Positions 51,766-60,237 of a stretch of 64,000 nucleotides of DNA are shown piece by piece (within the stretch, counting starts at the first letter, position 1; every line of letters starts with the position of its first letter). The position numbers and the translations under genes are program-made. The stretch spans positions 1 through 64,000 of the forward strand of contig ONFA01000013.1 in the NCBI GenBank assembly GCA_900316975.1, read 5' to 3'. The notes under the pieces were generated by a model, which made no database searches, had not been told where the DNA came from, and saw only the letters and a list, made by a program, of their open reading frames with translations. This DNA is from an uncultured Prevotellaceae bacterium (GTDB taxonomy: Bacteria > Bacteroidota > Bacteroidia > Bacteroidales > Bacteroidaceae).

Positions 51766-52581
51766 ATGAGAATCGTACTGATAGGAGCAGGTAATCTTGC
51801 CACTAATCTGGGAAAAGCATTGTTTCATGCCGGACACGAAATCGTGCAGGTATATAGCCGCACGGAAGCATCTGCTAAAATCTTGGCATCGGTGTTAAAA
51901 TGCACCTATACAGATACTTTAGAAGATGTTACTTGTAATGCTGATATTTATATTGTTGCAGTAAAAGATTCAGCCCTTTCTGACGTGGCGGAATCGTTGC
52001 AAAAAAGGCTTGTCGATAAATTGGTGGTTCACACGGCTGGCAGTATTCCGATGGACGTGTTGCCTTTCAGCCGCAAAGGTGTTTTCTACCCGATGCAGAC
52101 TTTTTCGAAGGGGAAGGAAGTTGATTTCAGTGTTATACCTTGTTTCGTGGAGGCTGCGACAGAAGGAGATGTCCAATTGTTGAAAAAAGTCGGCTTAACC
52201 ATTTCCGACACAGTCTATGAATTAAACAGCGAGAGCCGTGAGTATCTACATTTGGCAGCAGTTTTTTGTGGCAATTTTGCCAATCATTGTTTCAGTCTGG
52301 GTGCCCAGTTGCTGAAGCAACATGGCAACATCCCTTTCAGCGTGATGCTCCCTTTGATAGATGAAACGGCAGCCAAACTCTACACAATGTCACCTTGCGA
52401 GGCACAGACGGGGCCTGCTATGCGATGGGACACAAATGTGATGGATAAGCACCTCCAACTCTTGGCTTCAACTCCCGATTGGCAGAAAATCTATAATCTG
52501 ATGAGTCAGAGCATTCATTGCCTTTCTAACCCATCTTGTTCGCCTAACTCTTCATTCCCTTTAACTTCGTCCAACTCTTGA
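51766..52581 (+). CDS. Rossmann-like and DUF2520 domain protein (putative oxidoreductase)
   Basis: This 271-residue protein starts with MRIVLIGAGNLATNLGKAL, a GxGxxA dinucleotide-binding loop. The DUF2520 helical domain follows (residues about 130-260; REYLHLAAVFCGNFANHC; TGPAMRWD). The architecture resembles F420-dependent NADP reductases and 6-phosphogluconate-dehydrogenase relatives. Its reaction is not known. The start at 51766, inside a longer frame that overlaps the nitroreductase gene, is fixed by the Rossmann motif. The C-terminal 20 residues are Ser/Asn-rich low complexity, matching the junction-type repeats of the window. It lies 6 bases before kdsC. Confidence 0.9.
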   Translation: MRIVLIGAGNLATNLGKALFHAGHEIVQVYSRTEASAKILASVLKCTYTDTLEDVTCNADIYIVAVKDSALSDVAESLQKRLVDKLVVHTAGSIPMDVLPFSRKGVFYPMQTFSKGKEVDFSVIPCFVEAATEGDVQLLKKVGLTISDTVYELNSESREYLHLAAVFCGNFANHCFSLGAQLLKQHGNIPFSVMLPLIDETAAKLYTMSPCEAQTGPAMRWDTNVMDKHLQLLASTPDWQKIYNLMSQSIHCLSNPSCSPNSSFPLTSSNS

Positions 52582-52587
52582 TTAACT

Positions 52588-53106
52588 ATGATTAATTATG
52601 ATTTAACCCAAATACGAGCCGTTTTCTTTGATGTTGATGGAGTCCTGTCATGCGAGACGATTCCGCAACATCCCAACGGCGATCCCATGCGTACGGTAAA
52701 CATCAAAGATGGCTATGCCATGCAACATGCTGTAAAGTGTGGTCTTATCCTCGCCATTATTACAGGCGGCAGAACAGAGGCTATACGCATCCGTTACGAG
52801 AGTCTTGGATTGAAAGACATCATTCTCGGAGCTGCGGTTAAAATCTCCACTTATCACGAACTGAAGGAGAAATACAACCTCAAGGACGAGGAGATTGCCT
52901 ATGTGGGCGACGATATCCCAGACTACGAGGTGCTATTGCAGTGTGGATTACCTTGCTGTCCAGCAGATGCAGCCCCTGAAATCAAGACGGTGTGTACTTA
53001 TATCTCCCATAAGAATGGAGGGCAAGGGTGTGCTCGTGACATTTTGGAACAAATCTTAAAAGCACAAAACAAATGGATGCACAACAGCACAGCCTTCGGT
53101 TGGTAG
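52588..53106 (+). CDS. kdsC: 3-deoxy-D-manno-octulosonate 8-phosphate phosphatase
   Basis: KdsC (172 residues, capless C0 HAD) removes phosphate from Kdo-8-P, the step before KdsB in Kdo activation. Nucleophile and acid are D15 and D17 in FFDVDGVL. Motif II is IITGGR, and motif IV is [25 protein letters not shown] near the end is the tetramer tail typical of KdsC. It overlaps maf by 34 bases, a sign of tight cotranslation. Confidence 0.93.
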   Translation: MINYDLTQIRAVFFDVDGVLSCETIPQHPNGDPMRTVNIKDGYAMQHAVKCGLILAIITGGRTEAIRIRYESLGLKDIILGAAVKISTYHELKEKYNLKDEEIAYVGDDIPDYEVLLQCGLPCCPADAAPEIKTVCTYISHKNGGQGCARDILEQILKAQNKWMHNSTAFGW

Positions 53107-53702
53107 AAGGCTACAGGGTCGTTCTTGCCAGCAATTCTCCTCGCCGCAAGGAACTCTTGGGTGGGTTGGGTATCGACTTCGAAGTCAGAACTCTGCAAGA
53201 CATTGACGAGAGTTTTCCCGACACTTTGGAGGGAAAGGAAATCCCTTTGTATATCTCGGGAAAGAAGGCTGAGGCATACAAACAGACGATGGCAGACGAT
53301 GAGATGATAATCACGGCAGACACCATCGTGTATGACAACGGGAAAGTGTTGGGTAAGCCCAAAAATAGGGAAGAGGCGGTGCTGATGTTGCATGAACTCT
53401 CTGGCCATGCTCATGAGGTGATAACGGGGGTATCGATTGTCACCAAGAAAAAGACTGTACAGTTTGCCTCTACCTCTCATGTGCATTTTGTGGCTTTGAC
53501 CGATGCTGAGATAGCCTATTATGTAGATGAATACAAGCCGTTTGACAAAGCTGGAGCCTATGGCATTCAAGAGTGGATTGGCTTTGTGGCTGTTACCCGC
53601 ATCGAAGGCTCCTATTTCAATGTGATGGGGCTGCCTATCCAACGACTCTATACAGAACTGAAGAAATTTAATAAATCTCCCAATGGAAACCTACATTCAT
53701 GA
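53073..53702 (+). CDS. maf: Maf-like nucleoside triphosphate pyrophosphatase
   Basis: Maf (209 residues) hydrolyses non-canonical or excess NTPs to NMP and PPi and is linked to division arrest. Family motifs are [14 protein letters not shown] at the N-terminus, [17 protein letters not shown], and [11 protein letters not shown] plus [12 protein letters not shown] near the C-terminus. The QEW form suits the dTTP/UTP pyrophosphatase subgroup. It overlaps kdsC upstream by 34 bases and the Lrp-type gene downstream by 20. Confidence 0.93.
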   Translation: MDAQQHSLRLVEGYRVVLASNSPRRKELLGGLGIDFEVRTLQDIDESFPDTLEGKEIPLYISGKKAEAYKQTMADDEMIITADTIVYDNGKVLGKPKNREEAVLMLHELSGHAHEVITGVSIVTKKKTVQFASTSHVHFVALTDAEIAYYVDEYKPFDKAGAYGIQEWIGFVAVTRIEGSYFNVMGLPIQRLYTELKKFNKSPNGNLHS

Positions 53703-54156
53703 ACTGGATACAATAGATATTCAGATTCTCCGCATTCTACAAGACAATAGCCGACTGACCACAAAAGAGTTAGCCCAGAAGATTCACTTGTCGGTGACTC
53801 CCACTTATGAGCGCCAGCGTCGTTTGGAGCGTATGGGCTACATCAAGGGCTATGTGGCTGTGCTCGATGCTAACAAGATGGAACGAGGATTCATGGTCTT
53901 CTGTAATGTGTCCATGAAGCAAATAAACAAGCAGATAGCCAATAATTTCTGCGTGACGGTCGGCACATGGAATGAAGTGACTGAGTGCTACAACATCTCG
54001 GGCGATGGCGACTATCTGTTGAAAGTGTGTGTGAGCAGCATGCAGAAATACCAGCAGTTTATCCTCGACAAACTGGGTGATTTCCCATACATCTCACAAG
54101 TGCGTTCCTTTTTTGTGATGGACACGCTCAAACTCACTTACGGTTTTCCCATGTAG
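53683..54156 (+). CDS. Lrp/AsnC family transcriptional regulator
   Basis: This 157-residue regulator has a winged HTH (residues about 8-60; ILRILQDNSRLTTKELAQKI, then TYERQRRLERMGYIKGY) and a C-terminal RAM ligand-binding domain with YNISGDGDYLLKVCV. Such proteins form octamers and respond to amino acids. Its gene overlaps maf by 20 bases and, on the opposite strand, the 3' end of the DUF3298 lipoprotein by 23 bases. Targets are unknown. Confidence 0.93.
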   Translation: METYIHELDTIDIQILRILQDNSRLTTKELAQKIHLSVTPTYERQRRLERMGYIKGYVAVLDANKMERGFMVFCNVSMKQINKQIANNFCVTVGTWNEVTECYNISGDGDYLLKVCVSSMQKYQQFILDKLGDFPYISQVRSFFVMDTLKLTYGFPM

Positions 54157-54973
54157 TGCTGATGATGTCTTTCACATCGTCATAACTCAGGCAGATGGTG
54201 TTGGCACCAGAAGCATAAGGTGCAATGTCATACTCGTTGTAGTAAAATTCAATGCTGTCATCGCGTAGGGCAAAGTTGTTGCTGATGAACATGTTACTCA
54301 TCTCCAAAATGCCCTTCTTGTGCAATTCCTCCATTGAGTGTGCATTCTGATCCTTCATCAGTTTAACAAGAAGTCTCTCCTGCAAAAGGGATTGGTTGAG
54401 GGTGGGGAACACTTGGTCGAGCGTGATGAACTCGCCCGTTTGGGCGTTAAACCGTAAGATGGTTGTCTGTTGGCTGGGATGCGCTCCCCCAGTGAAGACC
54501 TCCTCCAGCAATCGGTAGTTGATGACATTCTCCATCCCATATTCGGCACGCCCCGTCAGATGTTCATGATAGGCATTGCCGATTTCATCGCTGCGAAAGT
54601 CTGCCTTCACATCCTCTATATATTGTTCTACAGCCTCATCGATGCCCAATTGGCTCGATTGCTTCAGTAGCAACTCTATTAAGTGTTCGTTGATAAGGTT
54701 GCACACCTTTTCGTTGGCGACATTTTCCGTCTTTAAGAACTGCATGTCCACCTTCACGTCCAGTTCGCGGTTTCCAGCCTCATGCAGTAAACCGAAGTCC
54801 ACCGAATCTTCTTCCGTTTCCGATTCGATTGGCTTTTCTGTCAGTTGCTCCATTTTCTCGACAGTATAGAACTCAATATTGTTCCAATTTGTGTTTGGAT
54901 TGCATCCTATGGCAAGGGAGGTGAAAACTGTTCCTAAAAACAAGTAGATGCAATATGTGATATGCCTTTTCAT
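54134..54973 (-). CDS. DUF3298 (RsiV-like) lipoprotein
   Basis: This 279-residue protein has a lipoprotein signal (SLAIGC, C24) and a C-terminal DUF3298 domain. Telltale motifs are EVFTGGAHPSQQTTILRFNAQTG, GEFITLDQVF and the end piece EYDIAPYASGANTICLSYDDV. Family members such as RsiV bind lysozyme in Gram-positive bacteria; in Bacteroidetes the role is unknown but an envelope-stress or lysozyme-related function is conceivable. It is convergent with the Lrp-type gene and their 3' ends overlap by 23 bases. Confidence 0.87.
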   Translation of the reverse strand: MKRHITYCIYLFLGTVFTSLAIGCNPNTNWNNIEFYTVEKMEQLTEKPIESETEEDSVDFGLLHEAGNRELDVKVDMQFLKTENVANEKVCNLINEHLIELLLKQSSQLGIDEAVEQYIEDVKADFRSDEIGNAYHEHLTGRAEYGMENVINYRLLEEVFTGGAHPSQQTTILRFNAQTGEFITLDQVFPTLNQSLLQERLLVKLMKDQNAHSMEELHKKGILEMSNMFISNNFALRDDSIEFYYNEYDIAPYASGANTICLSYDDVKDIISTTWENRK

Positions 54974-54997
54974 TATCCTTTATTAAAATTCAAGGTG

Positions 54998-55005
54998 CAA
55001 AGGTA
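54998..55005 (-). promoter_or_regulatory. Promoter -7 box of the DUF3298 lipoprotein
   Basis: TACCTTTG on the minus strand lies 24 bases before the ATG. Confidence 0.6.
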
Positions 55006-55048
55006 ACATTTTTCTCTTTCTTTTGAGTGTTATTCCGACAATAATCTC

Positions 55049-55056
55049 TAATTTTG
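55049..55056 (+). promoter_or_regulatory. Promoter -7 box of the small membrane protein operon
   Basis: TAATTTTG matches TAnnTTTG on the plus strand, 48 bases before the ATG at 55105. Confidence 0.5.
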
Positions 55057-55104
55057 CCAAGAAAATAACAAAAATAGGTTTATTCATTACATTTCTTCAC
55101 TTCA

Positions 55105-55575
55105 ATGCAACGCAGAAATTCCTATGCCGACATGGGGTTAGTTGTAGCGACCAGTGTCTTCATCTGCATCCTAGTCAAGTGTTTTCTCTTTGGCATCACT
55201 TGGGTCAGCATCTTTTGGATGACGCTTGCCTGTGTCTATTTCTACGTTTCGTGGCGTTATCCGTCGGACAGTAAACTCGTCAAGCATTCCACCACAATTT
55301 TCTTCGTTTTGTCCGCCATCGCCATTGCGGGTGTCGCCATGTTTGACAAAAATGCTCGTCCCGTCATGCATGCCTTCGAAGGTACGGGCGACACCATAAA
55401 GGATGCTTCGGTGGTGGAGGAAGCACCAATCCCACCTATCTATGAAGTGGAGTCGAGCGATACCCTTATCGAAGACACAACTCAGTGGGAAGAATTGACA
55501 CTCGACTCCCTGCTTCAAGGTAGCGGCGAGCAGCCTGGTGATGAAGTCAGCGATACTGTCAATAATCTGATATGA
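55105..55575 (+). CDS. Small inner-membrane protein of unknown function
   Basis: This 156-residue protein has three predicted membrane spans (about residues 10-28, 30-50 and 63-80). A soluble acidic tail rich in Asp, Glu and Thr follows (VEEAPIPPIYEVESSDTLIEDTTQWEEL in pieces). No family is recognised. The gene lies 21 bases before the zinc-ribbon protein on the same strand, so the two likely form an operon. Confidence 0.75.
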   Translation: MQRRNSYADMGLVVATSVFICILVKCFLFGITWVSIFWMTLACVYFYVSWRYPSDSKLVKHSTTIFFVLSAIAIAGVAMFDKNARPVMHAFEGTGDTIKDASVVEEAPIPPIYEVESSDTLIEDTTQWEELTLDSLLQGSGEQPGDEVSDTVNNLI

Positions 55576-55596
55576 AATAACATTATACACATAAAT

Positions 55597-56685
55597 ATGT
55601 CACTCATCAAATGTCCTGAATGCGGCCATGAAATCAGCGATTTAGCCGCATCATGTCCACAATGTGGATGTCCCGTCGGTCATCAAGTCGGCAACCATTT
55701 TGACACACCGCTGTCAGCTGGCGAACCTACATTAGGTCAACCTGCCAAAAACAAGGCAGTGGGCACAATCGTCGTCATTTCACTCCTTATCGTCGCTCTT
55801 GCAGGTGTAGCAGCCTGGTACCTTTTCTTCCGAGGCGGCACAGACGAAGACGAACGAACAGTTTATGATCGCATCATGTGCTACGAGAACGAACATCAAC
55901 TCGACTCTCTCGGAGAAGCCCTCAATGATTACTTCGACACCTACAATTCCGATGCCTTCCACTATTCGCAACTCAAAGAACTCAACGACCGTTTTTTTGC
56001 AGAACGTGCCGATTGGCAGGCAGCCGACGGACTCAAATCGCTAGATGCTGTACGTCATTTCCTAGATGTGCATCCTGACGGATTCTACCTCAACGAAGCC
56101 AACCTGCAACTCGACTCTCTCTCATACATCGAAGCCCAAGAGGTTAACACCCGAGAAGCCTACGAACACTACATCGAACAATTCTCCCAAGGCAAATATG
56201 TCACAGAAGCACGCCGGCAAATTGCAGGACTTGATAATGTGGAACTTTCTATTGATGAGAAAGCCACTGTGCGCGAAGCACTCTCAGTACACTTTGATGC
56301 TCTCGGCAACAATGACAAAGGAGCCATATCCATGACACTTGCCAGCGATATTAGTTCCTATATTGGCAAGGCTGATCCAGAACTTGAAGACATCTATGCC
56401 TACATGTCAAACATGCATTCATCTGGACGTACTATCATTTTCAATGTCAAAGGCGCTGAAATCACAAAAATTGACATGAACGGCAGAAACATGTATAGTG
56501 TTCAGTTCATGCTTGAAGAAGAAATCCTTTCTCGCAACCCGCACGAGACACTCGACACCGAGAGTGGCACACCCGCCGAAGCCGAGAAACCAGCTGGTGA
56601 AATCAAGAAATTCAAAGGGGTGGCAGTCCTTAACGAAGGGATGAAAATCACCTCCCTTGTTTTGCGTACAGCATCAACAGAGTAG
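55597..56685 (+). CDS. Zinc-ribbon membrane protein with soluble C-terminal domain
   Basis: This 362-residue protein has an N-terminal zinc ribbon with two CPxCG knuckles (C6/C9 and C20/C23). A linker, one membrane span (about residues 55-78) and an extracytoplasmic part of about 280 residues with helical repeats follow (DRIMCYENEHQLDSL; DAVRHFLDVHPDGFYLNEANLQLDSLSYIEAQE). The ribbon should be cytoplasmic, so the protein could link a cytosolic partner to the envelope. The C-terminal domain is not recognised. A strong hairpin follows the gene. Confidence 0.8.
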   Translation: MSLIKCPECGHEISDLAASCPQCGCPVGHQVGNHFDTPLSAGEPTLGQPAKNKAVGTIVVISLLIVALAGVAAWYLFFRGGTDEDERTVYDRIMCYENEHQLDSLGEALNDYFDTYNSDAFHYSQLKELNDRFFAERADWQAADGLKSLDAVRHFLDVHPDGFYLNEANLQLDSLSYIEAQEVNTREAYEHYIEQFSQGKYVTEARRQIAGLDNVELSIDEKATVREALSVHFDALGNNDKGAISMTLASDISSYIGKADPELEDIYAYMSNMHSSGRTIIFNVKGAEITKIDMNGRNMYSVQFMLEEEILSRNPHETLDTESGTPAEAEKPAGEIKKFKGVAVLNEGMKITSLVLRTASTE

Positions 56686-56701
56686 GGGAGTTCCTCGCAA
56701 A

Positions 56702-56749
56702 AACAAAGAGAGGGGATGTATACCAAAATGTGCATCCCCTCTCTTTGTT
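56702..56749 (+). terminator. Hairpin terminator between convergent units
   Basis: AACAAAGAGAGGGGATG (56702-56718) pairs perfectly with 56733-56749 around a 14-base loop. It separates the zinc-ribbon gene from the convergent lipoprotein gene. T runs are modest, so bidirectional use is likely but not proven. Confidence 0.75.
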
Positions 56750-56820
56750 GTACTATTTCAATCTCATGTGCTTCAAATTCATGGTGTCCTGTCGTGTTTC
56801 AAGCTGTTTGTTTCATTCTT

Positions 56821-57408
56821 CTACACGGCATCTTCACTAGGGTCGATGTTGAGTCCAGGGTGAAGAGGCTCGGTTTCGAGGTTTTCGGCTTTTTTGACCG
56901 TGAAGGAACCGTCGGTTGCTACTTTTAGTTCAAGTGGATATGCCATGTTGTCAGAGGTCTCATCAGGGTCTCCTACAGTAATGATGAAGTAGAAGGCTGA
57001 ATGGTCGGTGTCACGCTTCATGAAGTTATAATTGACACCTACAAGGGTCGATGTCTTCAAGAATTCGTCAGGCACGTGGTCGCAGAAGTTGCTCTTGTAG
57101 AAGGTCTTGCTGAACACTTTGTTGTCATCGCGCCAGATCTTGATGCCGACGCGGCTTTCATGGTATTCAAGTCCTTGTGGATTCATAAGCACGGGCATTG
57201 AGTCAACAGGCTCGAAGGTGCAAGAGTAGTTGTAAAGTTTGCCACCTACGGTGATGGTGTCACTTAAGGTGTATTTGCGCAAGGAAATGATACCTGTCTT
57301 GGGGTCAACATCTTCTACGATACGTTCTGACACGGGGGCTTGCTTTTCGCCCGTACATGCCATCGCTACGAAAGCGAGCAGGATGGTTGCTGTCTTCAAT
57401 GTTTTCAT
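56821..57408 (-). CDS. Lipoprotein, DUF4738-like
   Basis: This 195-residue protein has a lipobox (VAMAC, C18) and a beta-rich mature domain (DTITVGGKLYNYSCTFEPVDSMP; RVGIKIWRDDNKVFSKTFYKS; AFYFIITVGDPDE). The pattern fits the Bacteroidetes DUF4738 lipoproteins, an assignment made from memory of the family. Function is unknown. It is a single-gene unit between two convergent or divergent neighbours. Confidence 0.75.
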   Translation of the reverse strand: MKTLKTATILLAFVAMACTGEKQAPVSERIVEDVDPKTGIISLRKYTLSDTITVGGKLYNYSCTFEPVDSMPVLMNPQGLEYHESRVGIKIWRDDNKVFSKTFYKSNFCDHVPDEFLKTSTLVGVNYNFMKRDTDHSAFYFIITVGDPDETSDNMAYPLELKVATDGSFTVKKAENLETEPLHPGLNIDPSEDAV

Positions 57409-57530
57409 CTATTACTTTTTTTTGTTCATTCTGACTGCAAAATTCGTAAAAGAAAGTGATTTGGACAAATGAAATCAGAAAATTTTTGAAGAATGTGGTG
57501 ATTTTGGTACGGTGTGTGCGAAAAAGGTTG

Positions 57531-57538
57531 TAACTTTG
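57531..57538 (+). promoter_or_regulatory. Promoter -7 box of map
   Basis: TAACTTTG lies 16 bases before the first candidate ATG (57555) and 28 before the second (57567), favouring the latter. Confidence 0.6.
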
Positions 57539-57554
57539 CAGTACGAAATGGATA

Positions 57555-58430
57555 TTGAATGATGACATGGGACTGATAAAGAAGCAACCGAGAAATTGGC
57601 ACGTGAGGAGCGGACAGCCGCTGACGGAGATGGACAAGAGGATTTTGTATTTCCAAAACAAGGGACATCTGGTGCCGAAACGCGAATTAATTAAGACTCC
57701 AGAACAGATAGAGGGCATCCGCAAGGCGGGAGTGCTCAATACGGGGGTGCTTGACCTTGTGGCAGAGAAGATTCATGAGGGCATGACGACCCTTGAGATT
57801 GACCGGTTGGTGTATGACTTTACGACAAAGCATGGGGGCATCCCTGCTCCGCTCAACTATGAGGGGTTCCCGAAGAGTTGCTGCACCAGCATCAATGAGG
57901 TGGTGTGTCACGGCATTCCTTCTGAAGAGGATGTGCTGGAGGAGGGCGACATCATCAATGTGGATTGCACTACGATTCTGGATGGCTATTTTGCTGATGC
58001 CAGTCGTATGTTCATCATTGGCAAGACCTCTCCTGAGCGTGAACGCTTGGTGCAGGTGGCTAAAGAGTGCATGGAGATTGGTGCTGATGCCTGCAAGCCA
58101 TACACGTTTGTAGGTGACCAGGCGGCTGCCATCACTAAGCATGCTCACAAGAACGGCTATACGGTGGTGCGTGACCTGTGTGGTCATGGCGTGGGCAACA
58201 AGTTTCACGAAGACCCCGACATGGAACATTGGGGCAAGAAAGGCACGGGTATGCTGTTGGTGCCAGGAATGGTGTTCACCATTGAACCGATGATTAACGC
58301 GGGTGACTGGAAGGTGTTTGTGGATAGCGATGATGACTGGACGGTGGTGACCGATGACTACAGCGACTCTGCACAGTGGGAACATACCTACCTGATGACG
58401 GAGGAAGGACTGGAAATACTGACGTATTAA
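57555..58430 (+). CDS. map: Type I methionine aminopeptidase
   Basis: Map (291 residues from the first ATG) removes initiator methionine. The five metal ligands are present: D137 in INVDCTT, D148 in FADASRM, H211 in CGHGVGNKFHEDP, E244 in FTIEPMI and E276 in WEHTYLM. A leader of about 45 residues (IKKQPRNWHVRSGQPLTEMD) precedes the catalytic core, longer than the E. coli enzyme, apparently a Bacteroidetes trait. The start could be M5 at 57567, which gives a better distance from the promoter box. It is followed by a low-complexity junction and tsaD. Confidence 0.94.
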   Translation: MNDDMGLIKKQPRNWHVRSGQPLTEMDKRILYFQNKGHLVPKRELIKTPEQIEGIRKAGVLNTGVLDLVAEKIHEGMTTLEIDRLVYDFTTKHGGIPAPLNYEGFPKSCCTSINEVVCHGIPSEEDVLEEGDIINVDCTTILDGYFADASRMFIIGKTSPERERLVQVAKECMEIGADACKPYTFVGDQAAAITKHAHKNGYTVVRDLCGHGVGNKFHEDPDMEHWGKKGTGMLLVPGMVFTIEPMINAGDWKVFVDSDDDWTVVTDDYSDSAQWEHTYLMTEEGLEILTY

Positions 58431-58470
58431 TTCCTCATTCCTAACTCCTCATCCCTAATTCCTTATTCAG
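58431..58470. repeat. Low-complexity junction tract between map and tsaD
   Basis: Forty bases are made of TTCCTCATTCCTAACTCC-like words (T, C and A only on the plus strand), forming the whole map-tsaD gap. It resembles the tract at 49866-49934 in style but uses different words. Confidence 0.65.
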
Positions 58471-58474
58471 AATT

Positions 58475-59488
58475 ATGTATATACTTGCAATAGAAAGTTC
58501 GTGCGACGACACAAGTGCGGCTGTGTTGCGTGATGGCATCTTGCTGAGTAATGTAACCGCTTCGCAAGCCGTACACGAAGAATATGGCGGTGTGGTGCCA
58601 GAATTGGCATCGAGAGCCCACCAGCAGAACATAGTGCCAGTGGTGGATGCAGCCATAAAACGGGCCGGTATCACTAAGGAAGATCTCAATGCCATCGCCT
58701 TTACACGGGGTCCAGGGTTGATGGGAAGCCTTCTGGTGGGTGTCAGCTTTGCCAAGGGCTTTGCTCGGAGTCTGGGCATTCCAATGATTGACGTGAACCA
58801 CTTGCAGGGGCATGTTTTGGCGCACTTCATTCGTGAGAGCGAAGAAGACCATAATCAGCCGACATTTCCCTATTTGTGCCTTTTGGTCAGTGGCGGAAAC
58901 AGTCAGATTGTGAAGGTAAACTCGTATAAGGATATGGAGATTTTGGGGCAAACCATCGACGATGCGGCTGGCGAGGCGATTGACAAGTGTTCGAAGGTGA
59001 TGGGCTTGGGTTACCCAGGCGGTCCTATCATCGACAAACTTGCACGTCAAGGCAATCCCGAAGCGTTCGAATTTGCAAAACCAGACATTGCTGGTTACGA
59101 CTACAGCTTCTCGGGTCTGAAAACCTCGTTCCTCTACCATCTGCGTGATTGGGTGAAGGAAGACCCTGACTTCGTTGAGCATCACAAGGAGGATTTGGCG
59201 GCATCATTGGAGAAGACCATTGTGGATATTCTGATGAAGAAACTGCGTAAGGCTGTGAAGGACACGGGCATCAAGCAGGTGGCTGTGGCAGGTGGCGTGA
59301 GTGCTAACAACGGGTTGCGCAATGCTTTCCGCGATCATGCTAAGCGTTATCATTGGAAAATCTTCATTCCTAAATTTTCTTATACGACAGACAATGCGGC
59401 AATGATAGGTATTACGGGCTACTTCAAATACCTTGACAAGGACTTTGCCTCCATCGACCTGCCGGCTTATGCAAGAGTTGGAAAATGA
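58475..59488 (+). CDS. tsaD: tRNA N6-adenosine threonylcarbamoyltransferase
   Basis: TsaD (337 residues, Kae1 family) transfers threonylcarbamoyl to A37 of ANN-decoding tRNAs together with TsaB and TsaE. The ASKHA fold starts with ILAIESSCDDTSAAV. The metal-binding histidines are H109 and H113 in VNHLQGHVLA. LVSGGNSQIV and AVAGGVSANNGLR are the nucleotide-site loops. It overlaps rsmE by 4 bases (ATGA), implying translational coupling. Confidence 0.96.
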   Translation: MYILAIESSCDDTSAAVLRDGILLSNVTASQAVHEEYGGVVPELASRAHQQNIVPVVDAAIKRAGITKEDLNAIAFTRGPGLMGSLLVGVSFAKGFARSLGIPMIDVNHLQGHVLAHFIRESEEDHNQPTFPYLCLLVSGGNSQIVKVNSYKDMEILGQTIDDAAGEAIDKCSKVMGLGYPGGPIIDKLARQGNPEAFEFAKPDIAGYDYSFSGLKTSFLYHLRDWVKEDPDFVEHHKEDLAASLEKTIVDILMKKLRKAVKDTGIKQVAVAGGVSANNGLRNAFRDHAKRYHWKIFIPKFSYTTDNAAMIGITGYFKYLDKDFASIDLPAYARVGK

Positions 59489-60228
59489 AAGAGGTTCGTT
59501 ATTTCTATGTACCCGATGCAGGTAGCGTGTCAGAACTTCCAGACGAAGAGGCTCAGCACGCCGTTCGTGTCTTGCGCATGCAGATGGGTGATGAGATGAT
59601 GCTGATGGACGGCATGGGCACCTTCTTTCGTGCTGTTGTGACCGAAGCAACCAAAAAGCGTTGCCTTTACCGCATAGAAGAGATATTACCTCAAGAACGT
59701 CAGTGGTTGCCTCATTTGCATTTGGCCATGGCTCCTACAAAGAATATGGACCGGACGGAATGGCTGGCAGAGAAGGCTACGGAAATAGGTTTTGATGAAT
59801 TGACCTTCTTGAAGTGTCAGTGGTCTGAACGTGTGGTCATCAAGAAAGAGCGAGTGGAGAAGATTCTTGTGTCGGCCATGAAACAGAGCCACAAGGCTTG
59901 GATGCCTGTGCTGAACGAGATGATGAACTTCCAGACTTTTTTGCTTAAGATGGAGGAACGGGAAAAAGCAAATGGAACACGGATGCAGAAGTTCATTTGT
60001 CATTGTCATGAGGAAGAAGGTTTGGGAGAGAAGGTGATGCTTAAAGATGCCATCAGACGAGGAGAGAATGTGTTGGTGTTGGTCGGTCCTGAAGGCGATT
60101 TCTCTATTGACGAGGTGAAACTGGCTGAGGCAAAGGGTTTTCAGAGTGTGACACTTGGAATGAGCCGGTTGCGCACTGAAACAGCAGCTCTGGTGGCTGT
60201 ACATATTATGAACTTAATCAATCAATAA
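59485..60228 (+). CDS. rsmE: 16S rRNA (uracil-1498-N3)-methyltransferase
   Basis: RsmE (247 residues) methylates U1498 of 16S rRNA in the assembled 30S subunit. A PUA-like N-terminal domain (RYFYVPDAGSVSELPDEEAQHAVRVLRM in pieces) is followed by a SPOUT knot domain with LVLVGPEGDFSIDEVKLA and the knot loop TLGMSRLRTETAAL. It begins inside the tsaD stop region and is followed 9 bases later by a DUF4836 lipoprotein gene. Confidence 0.95.
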   Translation: MKEVRYFYVPDAGSVSELPDEEAQHAVRVLRMQMGDEMMLMDGMGTFFRAVVTEATKKRCLYRIEEILPQERQWLPHLHLAMAPTKNMDRTEWLAEKATEIGFDELTFLKCQWSERVVIKKERVEKILVSAMKQSHKAWMPVLNEMMNFQTFLLKMEEREKANGTRMQKFICHCHEEEGLGEKVMLKDAIRRGENVLVLVGPEGDFSIDEVKLAEAKGFQSVTLGMSRLRTETAALVAVHIMNLINQ

Positions 60229-60237
60229 AGACACAAG

